DNA of 5,940 nucleotides. Source: CAZSWS01 sp964610765. GTDB lineage: Bacteria > Bacteroidota > Bacteroidia > Bacteroidales > Tannerellaceae. The notes beneath the pieces are model-generated. The model saw only the letters and a program-made list of their open reading frames with translations. It did not search any database and was not told the DNA's origin. The stretch covers positions 1 to 5,940 of the forward strand of contig CAZSWS010000111.1 of assembly GCA_964610765.1 (NCBI GenBank). The letters are read 5' to 3'. Of this stretch, positions 1 to 4,289 are shown in pieces. Made by a program: the position numbers and the translations under genes. Position 1 is the stretch's first letter, and every line of letters begins with the position of its first letter.

Positions 1-50
1 GAAGAATGGCTCTACGAGCATGTGACACCCTAACAGATATGTGCGCGATG

Positions 51-163
51 GTTTGTGTAATTGGCTGATAATGTGTTATATGCGCATCTGTTTTTCCTCT
101 GTTCTATGTATAAAATACACCCGCGATTGTAGGGGCGACTGGCGGTCGCCCTCATATAAACAA
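51..163. repeat. Composite REP unit A, lacking its left hairpin
   Basis: This is the first of three related copies. It consists of an AT-rich core (about 51-128) followed by a GTAG-tagged hairpin (129-151) and a short tail. Its last 59 bases, 105-163, are identical to 1078-1136. The core start (GTTTGTGTAATTGGCTGATA) differs by one base from that at 1025. Unlike the copy at 981-1136, it has no hairpin on the left side, where unrelated sequence occupies 1-50. No gene is seen in 1-171; an antisense reading frame across the area shows no family resemblance and runs through the repeat. Confidence 0.85.
129..151 (+). repeat. REP-like hairpin 1 (GTAG-tagged)
   Basis: GTAG (129-132) is followed by a perfect 7-bp stem, GGGCGAC (133-139) with GTCGCCC (145-151), and a 5-base loop TGGCG. 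A GTAG or similar tetranucleotide at the 5' foot of a GC-rich palindrome is the known signature of REP sequences handled by RAYT transposases. It lies 78 bases before the RAYT start codon, pointing towards the gene. Confidence 0.85.
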
Positions 164-171
164 GCAAAAAG

Positions 172-204
172 TATGGATTATAAACCAGGCTTTCTTTATA
201 TTTG
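172..204 (+). promoter_or_regulatory. Possible Bacteroidetes promoter of the RAYT gene
   Basis: TATATTTG at 197-204 matches the Bacteroidetes -7 consensus TAnnTTTG exactly. The upstream -33 box is weak: TATG at 172-175, at 21-base spacing, instead of TTTG. Transcription would begin near 211, leaving a leader of about 18 bases before ATG 229. This makes the alternative TTG start at 202 unlikely, because it lies inside the -7 box. Confidence 0.4.
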
Positions 205-228
205 TATTGCATAAATATTACAACGACA

Positions 229-720
229 ATGACCAAACCATTTTTTAATCGACATTCAATCAGGCTGAAAAATTTTGATTATTCATCTGATGGGATATAT
301 TTCATCACGATTTGCACCTATAAGCACCTGTTATTATTTGGAAATATTCATAACAATCGGATGTTCTTGAATGAATATGGAAAAATAGCCAATGCATTTT
401 GGTTAGAAACAGAGAATATCCGTACAAACATCACATTAGGTGAGTTCATCATTATGCCAAACCATATGCATATGATATTTGGAATAAATGAATCTAAGAT
501 GAACCACTCAATATTCAAACCAAAGTCTGTGGGTTCTATTATTGGAGGATATAAATCAATAGTGACAAGCAATATGCGTAAAAAAGGATATAGGGAGCAA
601 ATTTGGCAAAGAAATTACTACGAACATATTATTCGGAATAACGAATCATTAAACAGTATTACACAATACATTATAGAAAACCCGTCACGTTGGAAAACAG
701 ATAGTTATTACAACGAATAA
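229..720 (+). CDS. RAYT: REP-associated tyrosine transposase (Y1/HUH, IS200-like fold)
   Basis: This is a 163-residue single-domain HUH endonuclease of the Y1_Tnp superfamily, close to the usual RAYT length (about 165). Enzymes of this type nick single-stranded DNA at REP hairpins through a tyrosine and are thought to spread REP sequences. Visible signatures are the N-terminal SIRL-(K)-xx-DYSxxGxYFITICT block (residues 10-30); IIMPNHMHMIF with the metal-binding HxH pair H79/H81; the GSIIGGYKS segment (102-110); and WQRNYYEHIIRN (126-137), which supplies the candidate catalytic tyrosine (Y130 or Y131). The C-terminal ITQYIIENPSRW block is also typical. I chose ATG 229 because the in-frame TTG at 202 falls within the likely promoter. 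The gene is clearly more AT-rich than its surroundings. It has GTAG hairpins on both sides, which supports a RAYT rather than an ordinary IS200/IS605 transposase. It is intact, with no frameshift. Confidence 0.9.
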   Translation: MTKPFFNRHSIRLKNFDYSSDGIYFITICTYKHLLLFGNIHNNRMFLNEYGKIANAFWLETENIRTNITLGEFIIMPNHMHMIFGINESKMNHSIFKPKSVGSIIGGYKSIVTSNMRKKGYREQIWQRNYYEHIIRNNESLNSITQYIIENPSRWKTDSYYNE

Positions 721-832
721 ACCTTTGAGGGGATAGGGCGACCGCCAGTCGCCCCTACGGGAGATTTGTGTAAATGGCTGGTAATGTACATTATATATGC
801 CTCTGTTTCCTGTTTTATGTATAAAATACACC
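721..832. repeat. Composite REP unit B, lacking its right hairpin
   Basis: The unit begins at the base after the RAYT stop codon. Its first 40 bases (721-760) are identical to 981-1020 and include the hairpin. The AT-rich core follows, more diverged than in the other copies, and ends with TATGTATAAAATACAC (816-831), as in units A and C. After about 832 the similarity stops, and the expected second hairpin is absent. The spacer 843-980 has no recognisable gene or repeat. Confidence 0.85.
736..758 (-). repeat. REP-like hairpin 2, inverted, just after the RAYT stop
   Basis: Stem GGGCGAC (736-742) pairs with GTCGCCC (748-754), with loop CGCCA, followed by CTAC (755-758). On the minus strand it therefore reads GTAG plus hairpin, inverted relative to the copy at 129. 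It lies 15 bases after the RAYT stop codon, so in the transcript it could also stabilise or end the mRNA 3' end, a known role of REPs. Confidence 0.85.
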
Positions 833-995
833 ACGGATTACGTCTGTAATAAACAGTATAATCTGCCGGCTAAAACAAATGACAAGTAGGAAGTGTAGAT
901 TTAAATGGCAGACGAAAGCCACCGAGAAATAATGGCCTGCCCGATAAGAACTACAGATTTGTCGTATAAGGTCGGCAAGAACCTTTGAGGGGATA

Positions 996-1018
996 GGGCG
1001 ACCGCCAGTCGCCCCTAC
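996..1018 (-). repeat. REP-like hairpin 3, inverted
   Basis: Identical to the hairpin at 736-758: stem 996-1002 with 1008-1014, and CTAC at 1015-1018. It forms the left end of the complete composite unit. Confidence 0.85.
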
Positions 1019-1101
1019 GGTGTAGTTTGTATAATTGGCTGATAATGTATGTTATATACGCATCTGTATCCTGTTTTTATGTATAAAATACACCCGCGAT
1101 T

Positions 1102-1124
1102 GTAGGGGCGACTGGCGGTCGCCC
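1102..1124 (+). repeat. REP-like hairpin 4
   Basis: Identical to the hairpin at 129-151: GTAG at 1102-1105, stem 1106-1112 with 1118-1124, loop TGGCG. It forms the right end of the complete composite unit and lies about 30 bases beyond the terminator hairpin of the metallopeptidase gene. Confidence 0.85.
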
Positions 1125-1144
1125 TCATATAAACAAACGCTCTT

Positions 1145-1175
1145 ATACAAACAAAGGAATGCTGTGGCATTCCTT
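1145..1175 (-). terminator. Terminator hairpin after the zinc metallopeptidase gene
   Basis: A perfect 9-bp stem, AAGGAATGC (1154-1162) with GCATTCCTT (1167-1175), has a TGTG loop. Read on the minus strand it is followed by TGTTTGTAT, a modest U-rich tract, so it fits an intrinsic terminator about 30 bases after the stop codon. On the plus strand it is followed by a looser T-rich stretch (1181-1188) and may also work in that direction. Confidence 0.65.
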
Positions 1176-1193
1176 CTGAATTTATTTTGAGTA

Positions 1194-1225
1194 CATGGGA
1201 AGAGGATTAATCTCTTCTTCCCATG
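1194..1225 (-). other. Hairpin spanning the metallopeptidase stop codon
   Basis: CATGGGAAGA (1194-1203) is perfectly complementary to TCTTCCCATG (1216-1225), giving a 10-bp stem around a 12-base loop. The loop contains the TAA stop codon (1207-1209, minus strand). There is no U tract on either side, so it is not a classical terminator. It may protect the mRNA 3' end together with the hairpin at 1154-1175. Confidence 0.5.
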
Positions 1226-1896
1226 AAAATCATGATGTAGTAAAGCAGGGTAGCCAATGAACCCAAAGCGGCTACTACATAGGTGTAGGCTGCTGAACGT
1301 AAGGCACTAACAGCTTTGTCGTGCGTACGTACATCGGTAATACCGGAACTGTTTAGCCATATAACCGCACGGCGGCTAGCATCAATCTCAACCGGTAGGG
1401 TTATAAAACTGAATAATGTGGTCATTGCAAATAAGAATATGCCGAAGAGCATAAGCTGAGGAAATACATTCAACAGCAACATACCTCCCAGTAATATCCA
1501 AGTCATGATATTGGAAGAGAAGCTAACCACAGGCACCAAGGCAGAGCGCATTTTTAAAGGGGCGTAGGCTTTGGCGTGTTGAACGGCGTGACCACACTCG
1601 TGAGCAGCAACAGCTGCTGCGGCGATACTATCACTGAAATATACAGGCTCACTTAAATTGACCGTTTTGTTGGTCGGGTTATAGTGGTCGGTAAGCTTTC
1701 CTTTGATGGAGGTAACCGTTACGTCATAAATACCATTATCATGCAGCATGCGTTCAGCTACTTCTTTCCCGGTAAGACCACTCGGTACAGGTATCTTTGA
1801 ATACTTCTCAAATTTATTTTTCAGGTTGGCCTGAACCATCCAACTCAATAGGGCTATTCCTATGAAAATCACCCAATATAATGTAAAGGCACTCAT
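1207..1896 (-). CDS. YugP-family membrane zinc metallopeptidase
   Basis: This 229-residue protein matches the Zn_peptidase_2 (YugP) family in length and motifs. A membrane segment at about residues 4-20 is followed by a cytosol- or surface-facing catalytic part. The conserved DHYNP stretch is at 70-74. The zinc site AAHECGHAVQHA is at 97-108, with H99 and H103 as ligands and E100 as general base. The likely third ligand is E170 in the ExDASRRA motif (170-177). Hydrophobic segments lie at about 118-138, 146-168 and 203-225. Members are intramembrane or membrane-bound proteases whose substrates are largely unknown, so no pathway is assigned. The gene stands alone, has its own promoter (1942-1973) and ends at a hairpin. 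The start is the ATG at 1894-1896, preceded by an A-rich leader without Shine-Dalgarno sequence, as is usual in this phylum. No defect is seen. Confidence 0.9.
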   Translation of the reverse strand: MSAFTLYWVIFIGIALLSWMVQANLKNKFEKYSKIPVPSGLTGKEVAERMLHDNGIYDVTVTSIKGKLTDHYNPTNKTVNLSEPVYFSDSIAAAAVAAHECGHAVQHAKAYAPLKMRSALVPVVSFSSNIMTWILLGGMLLLNVFPQLMLFGIFLFAMTTLFSFITLPVEIDASRRAVIWLNSSGITDVRTHDKAVSALRSAAYTYVVAALGSLATLLYYIMIFMGRRD

Positions 1897-1941
1897 ATGA
1901 TTCTTTTTATTTGGTTTATTATTTAACTAACTGTAAGCCTG

Positions 1942-1973
1942 CAAAAATAAGACCAAAATATGTATAACTCAAA
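1942..1973 (-). promoter_or_regulatory. Bacteroidetes promoter of the metallopeptidase gene
   Basis: On the minus strand TTTG (1973-1970) is followed by a 20-base spacer and TATTTTTG (1949-1942). This matches TTTG-N19-21-TAnnTTTG at both boxes. Transcription would start near 1935, giving a leader of about 40 bases to the ATG. Confidence 0.7.
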
Positions 1974-2186
1974 TACAGTCTATAAATAATGCTTAATGCG
2001 GTATTAATTTCATACTAGAATAATAATTTGTTTAACACTAAGGTAGTATGAATAGCTTTAGCTATCACATACACCTTTAAACATAATCACTCGATTGTAA
2101 ACTCACAGATTTTTTATTCTCATGGGTTTGAGTGATTTAACAAAAAATCATGCTTCGTTTCAGACAACATACGATTTGCGGATATA

Positions 2187-2216
2187 TTGTCAGTCGGGAT
2201 GTTGCTTTTGTCAGTC
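2187..2216. repeat. Pair of 9-bp direct repeats at 21-bp spacing
   Basis: TTGTCAGTC occurs at 2187-2195 and again at 2208-2216. The period of 21 bp, two helical turns, would put both copies on the same DNA face, as in paired protein-binding sites. No cognate regulator is visible, and short repeats of this size can arise by chance. Confidence 0.35.
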
Positions 2217-2217
2217 C

Positions 2218-2421
2218 TTATAGGGCATACACCAACTGCTTAGCAAAGTGTTTTATACTGAGATAAGCTGTTCTTGCAACACTCAAACGTTGAATGATGT
2301 TAAACTTTTCTCTTTCTATGTTTTTTAATATTTCTACTATTGACCTTACCACTAGCTTGTTGAGGACTGTTTCGTGCGTAAATGCTTTTTTAAGTAGAAA
2401 AGCACTGAGACATTCTGCCAT
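2218..2421 (-). CDS. Weak hypothetical small ORF
   Basis: This is a 67-residue reading frame from ATG 2421, with a stop codon six codons upstream of that ATG, so it cannot be extended. The product is basic and helical-looking (for example KKAF, IVEILKNIEREK, IKHFAKQL) with no motif I recognise. No convincing promoter is seen on the minus strand above it. No gene lies opposite, so it is not a shadow, but it may equally be non-coding or the decayed end of a transposase. Confidence 0.2.
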   Translation of the reverse strand: MAECLSAFLLKKAFTHETVLNKLVVRSIVEILKNIEREKFNIIQRLSVARTAYLSIKHFAKQLVYAL

Positions 2422-2488
2422 GCTGTTATTATTGAGCTATATGTCGCTTTAACGACTTGTGACATAGTTTTTCGTTTTCTCTCACTGC

Positions 2489-2519
2489 TTTTTGACCGTT
2501 TGGTGCCCCTCTATCTTTG
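2489..2519 (+). promoter_or_regulatory. Promoter of the HU-holin-endolysin-spanin operon
   Basis: TATCTTTG (2512-2519) is an exact match to the Bacteroidetes -7 box TAnnTTTG. The T-rich TTTTTG at 2489-2494 provides a -33 element, although TTTG at 2491-2494 is only 17 bases away, shorter than the usual 19-21. Transcription would start near 2526, leaving a leader of roughly 75 bases. Confidence 0.55.
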
Positions 2520-2524
2520 TAATG

Positions 2525-2557
2525 CCGATCGGGGAATAAGCGGTTAGTCGACGAACC
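2525..2557 (+). promoter_or_regulatory. Palindromes in the operon leader
   Basis: CCGATCGG (2525-2532) is a perfect 8-bp palindrome at the predicted transcription start. GGTTAGTCGACGAACC (2542-2557) is a 16-base palindrome with a single mismatched pair. They could be an operator pair or RNA hairpins. No regulator can be named; the HU-like product of the first gene is one candidate for autoregulation (inference). Confidence 0.35.
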
Positions 2558-2602
2558 ACTATTCAGAACAACTAAATTATTCATTATTAAAAACAAAAAA
2601 TT

Positions 2603-3088
2603 ATGTCACAAAAATTCAAATTAGTCAAGTTAAATGCCAAACCAGGTCAACCCGAAAAAGGGCAAAAGTATTTTGCAATTTCTGTAAGCACAGGAGTAAC
2701 CAAACTGGAAGGACTCTGTGAGTTAATATCAGCCAGAAGTACTGTGTCAAGTGCGGATGTGAAAGCAGTGTTAGACTCTTTAAACTTTGTGGTGGATCAT
2801 GAACTACGCGCCGGACGGATTGTTCGAATTGGCGAATTGGGTAGTATGCGTGTAAGCTTCGGTAGTGAAGGAGTAGAGGAGGAAAAATCGTTTTCAACGC
2901 AGATGATTCGTAAACCACGCATTGTTTTTTCTCCGGGTGAAGTGTTGAACAATACACGAAAATTGCTGACTTTCTCTAAGCTTGCAAAAGCAAAAGAGGA
3001 AGAGGCAGTTAAGCCGGAGGAGGACGAAATCAAGAAACCTGAGCCCGGCACCGGTGAAGAAGAGGGGGCCGAAGGTAAAAACTTTTAA
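2603..3088 (+). CDS. HU-family DNA-binding protein, long Bacteroidetes type, with acidic tail
   Basis: This is a 161-residue protein of the HU/IHF fold in the variant common in Bacteroidales (HU-HIG-like). HU proteins bind and bend DNA as dimers. Residues 1-35 form the extended N-terminal strand region (KFKLVKLNAKPG, KYFAISVSTG). Residues 36-70 hold the helical part (LEGLCELISARSTVSSADVKAVLDSL). Residues 71-88 (GRIVRIGELGSMRVSF) correspond to the strand before the DNA-binding arm of HU. Residues 103-121 (RKPRIVFSPGEVLNNTR) correspond to the region after the arm. The last 32 residues are a Lys/Glu/Pro-rich, net acidic tail (KEEEAVKPEEDE onward) not found in classical HU of about 90 residues. 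The gene is first in a four-gene operon and ends 14 bases before the next start. Such HU variants often sit beside cell-wall hydrolase genes in this order. Whether this one regulates the operon, binds mobile DNA or does something else is not known. Confidence 0.85.
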   Translation: MSQKFKLVKLNAKPGQPEKGQKYFAISVSTGVTKLEGLCELISARSTVSSADVKAVLDSLNFVVDHELRAGRIVRIGELGSMRVSFGSEGVEEEKSFSTQMIRKPRIVFSPGEVLNNTRKLLTFSKLAKAKEEEAVKPEEDEIKKPEPGTGEEEGAEGKNF

Positions 3089-3102
3089 AAGTCCTGTGTG
3101 AG

Positions 3103-3312
3103 ATGAGGAGAACTAATCTTCAATTAATCATGGCCGTGCTACTTTGTGTAGCCGGCCTTGTTTTACTGTTTTCTGCGTTTTGGGTAGACCCAAGGGGGAA
3201 AATAGATAGTAGTGTGCTTGTGGCTTTTGGTGAGACTTGTACGTTTTCAGGTGCTTTGTTTGGTGTAGACTATTCATATAAAATAAAGACTAAAGATGAT
3301 GACGCAGCGTAG
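3103..3312 (+). CDS. Small membrane protein, holin-like
   Basis: This 69-residue protein has a basic N-terminus (MRRTN), a strongly hydrophobic segment at about 8-27 (LIMAVLLCVAGLVLLFSAFW), a short turn containing DPRGK, a second moderately hydrophobic segment at about 37-56, and a charged C-terminus (KIKTKDDDAA). Size, two likely membrane spans, charged tail and position directly before a signal-less cell-wall peptidase fit a class II-type holin, the protein that opens the inner membrane to release an endolysin. No sequence family is confidently recognised, so the holin call rests on architecture and neighbours. Its last 17 bases overlap the next gene, indicating co-translation. It could instead be an uncharacterised membrane partner with no pore function. 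Confidence 0.6.
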   Translation: MRRTNLQLIMAVLLCVAGLVLLFSAFWVDPRGKIDSSVLVAFGETCTFSGALFGVDYSYKIKTKDDDAA

Positions 3313-3712
3313 TGAAAAAGAGTCTTTCTTTCGTTTTTATGAGCTAACGAAAAGTAAGGTAGCAAGGGCTCATGGTTTGGCTAATGAGCCGGGTGAAACC
3401 GCGAAGCGTGCAATTTGTCAACTAATAGTAGAACTGTTGGATCCTTTGAGGAAGTTGTTTGGCGAGCCCATTTATGTGTCTAGTGGATATCGTTCGGTTG
3501 AACTGAACAAGCTTGTGGGCGGTGTACGCAACTCGCAGCATATGAAAGGAGAAGCAGCAGATCTATATACCGGGAATACGAAACGGTTGTTGCGTGTATT
3601 GTTAGAAAGTAAACTTTTGTTTGATCAAGCCATATATTATCGGCAAAAAGACTTTCTGCATGTATCGTATACATCCAACCGTGTAAATAGAAAACAGGTT
3701 TTATACCGATGA
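3296..3712 (+). CDS. M15-type zinc peptidase, endolysin-like (Peptidase_M15_3)
   Basis: This is a 138-residue single-domain peptidoglycan peptidase, the size of phage M15 endolysins such as that of T5 (137). The core signature is SGYRSxxLN (63-71), then GGVRNSQHMKGEAADL (75-90) with zinc ligands H82 and D89, and FLHVSY (120-125) with the third ligand H122. M15 enzymes cut peptide stems of peptidoglycan (D-Ala-D-Ala or L-Ala-D-Glu bonds); which bond is cut here cannot be read from sequence. There is no signal peptide or membrane segment, so the enzyme would need a holin or lysis to reach the wall, which fits the preceding gene. Two adjacent ATGs (3296, 3299) are possible starts; both overlap the upstream gene. 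The TGA overlaps the next gene's ATG (ATGA, 3709-3712), a translational coupling arrangement. Chromosomal copies are usually annotated only as peptidase M15. Confidence 0.85.
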   Translation: MMTQRSEKESFFRFYELTKSKVARAHGLANEPGETAKRAICQLIVELLDPLRKLFGEPIYVSSGYRSVELNKLVGGVRNSQHMKGEAADLYTGNTKRLLRVLLESKLLFDQAIYYRQKDFLHVSYTSNRVNRKQVLYR

Positions 3713-4128
3713 ATCGTTATCTTATAATCGCCTGTTTGAATGTTCTTTTCTTATTTGTATTGAGTGGATGTGGCGCCCATTCGATGAAGAGAAACTGCTT
3801 GCAAACCCGTCAATCTGTAAGAGCGGACAGTTTATTGATAGAAAAAGAACAGAAAGTACGTGAGATGATTCATGCGCATTTGCGTGAAGTACATTATTCA
3901 GCACCTGATACGATGGGGAGGCAGTATGTGAAGGTAGAACTTACATCGGAAGTTCAAACGGTTCGTGACCATCAAGTGGAAGAAAGGAAAGAGGAAATCC
4001 TTCATGAAGCAGTTAGTCAGGAAACAGTCCTAAAAGAGGATAAAAGATTTTCAAAAGCCTCTTTACTTTTTCCTATAGCGGCAGTCATACTTTTATTGCT
4101 TGTGGTGTATCGTTTAGTCAAGAGATAA
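3709..4128 (+). CDS. Bitopic lipoprotein, unimolecular-spanin-like
   Basis: The 139-residue protein starts with a lipoprotein signal (MNRYLIIACL then VLFLFVLSGC). C21 follows the lipobox LSG and would be the lipidated first residue of the mature chain. Residues 22-115 are charged and periplasmic (for example EKEQKVREMIHAHLREVHY and EERKEEILHEAVSQE), possibly partly coiled coil. Residues about 117-135 (LLFPIAAVILLLLVVYRLV) form a C-terminal membrane anchor ending in a basic tail. A lipid anchor at one end and a membrane span at the other is the defining layout of unimolecular spanins such as T1 gp11 (131 residues), which link outer and inner membranes and fuse them in the last step of lysis. 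Position directly after an endolysin, with a 4-base overlap, agrees. The acidic sorting signal of Bacteroidetes surface lipoproteins is absent after C21, which suits a periplasm-facing protein. I recognise no named family; the call is from topology and context. Confidence 0.65.
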   Translation: MNRYLIIACLNVLFLFVLSGCGAHSMKRNCLQTRQSVRADSLLIEKEQKVREMIHAHLREVHYSAPDTMGRQYVKVELTSEVQTVRDHQVEERKEEILHEAVSQETVLKEDKRFSKASLLFPIAAVILLLLVVYRLVKR

Positions 4129-4233
4129 CAGTAAGCATAAAGCTCTTGGAAGCTATTGTTTATCTGTTTTTGACCCGAATAGTATTAAACTGTAATCAGG
4201 AGATGAAGGTGACTGTATAAGCCTGTTCCTTAG

Positions 4234-4264
4234 TTGACGGTCTAGGAAGTTATTGGTAAGTTTA
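4234..4264 (+). promoter_or_regulatory. Weak candidate promoter for the lyase gene
   Basis: TAAGTTTA (4257-4264) matches the TAnnTTTG box at all but the last base, and TTGA (4234-4237) lies 19 bases upstream as a poor -33 box. The 161-base gap before the lyase gene has no clear terminator, so read-through from the preceding operon is also possible. A five-codon ATG-to-stop frame in the gap (4203-4220) contains no tyrosine or tryptophan and is not taken as a leader peptide. Confidence 0.3.
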
Positions 4265-4289
4265 TAAACATTAACTATAAAAAAATATC

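Larger units (their letters stand above)
981..1136. repeat. Composite REP unit C, complete (hairpin-core-inverted hairpin)
   Basis: This is the only copy with both hairpins: an inverted one at 996-1018, an AT-rich core (about 1019-1101), and a forward one at 1102-1124. The left 40 bases repeat 721-760 exactly and the right 59 bases (1078-1136) repeat 105-163 exactly. Paired inverted REPs around a conserved core resemble the BIME mosaics of enterobacteria, although this core is not one I recognise. Confidence 0.85.
1974..2488. other. Gene-poor intergenic region rich in dyads
   Basis: No protein family is recognised here on either strand. Visible structure: inverted repeat CATACTA (2011-2017) / TAGTATG (2044-2050); a small hairpin ATAGC-TTTA-GCTAT (2052-2065); and a larger interrupted stem, AATCACTC (2085-2092) with GAGTGATT (2130-2137), continued after a 6-base bulge by AAACTCA (2099-2105) with TGGGTTT (2123-2129). 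A direct repeat pair lies at 2187-2216, and GTCG / CGAC (2443-2446 / 2453-2456) with nearby TATGTC / GACATA (2440-2445 / 2461-2466). The region could contain regulatory sites, a small RNA or remains of an insertion. Confidence 0.5.

Noticed and set aside
30..236. 68-residue minus-strand reading frame
   Set aside because: It runs through the GTAG hairpin and the REP core, has no family resemblance and overlaps the RAYT start; judged non-coding.
348..572. Minus-strand frame inside the RAYT gene
   Set aside because: Shadow of a well-supported gene with HUH motifs on the plus strand.
129..1124. The repeated hairpins as a CRISPR array
   Set aside because: The copies are inverted relative to each other, irregularly spaced (from about 84 to nearly 600 bp apart), flanked by a conserved core rather than unique spacers, and no cas gene is present.
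2218..2421. Remnant of an insertion-sequence transposase
   Set aside because: No DDE, HUH or other transposase motif could be identified and no terminal inverted repeats or target duplications were found, so it is listed only as a weak hypothetical ORF.
2625..3051. Two minus-strand frames opposite the HU-like gene
   Set aside because: Both are shadows; no motifs, and the plus-strand protein is clearly of the HU fold.
3480..3904. Minus-strand frames opposite the M15 and spanin-like genes
   Set aside because: Opposite tightly overlapping plus-strand genes with recognised motifs; no own promoter or family.
4203..4220. Five-codon leader peptide (MKVTV) before the lyase gene, TnaC-like
   Set aside because: No tyrosine or tryptophan codon and no attenuator hairpin nearby; too short to distinguish from chance.
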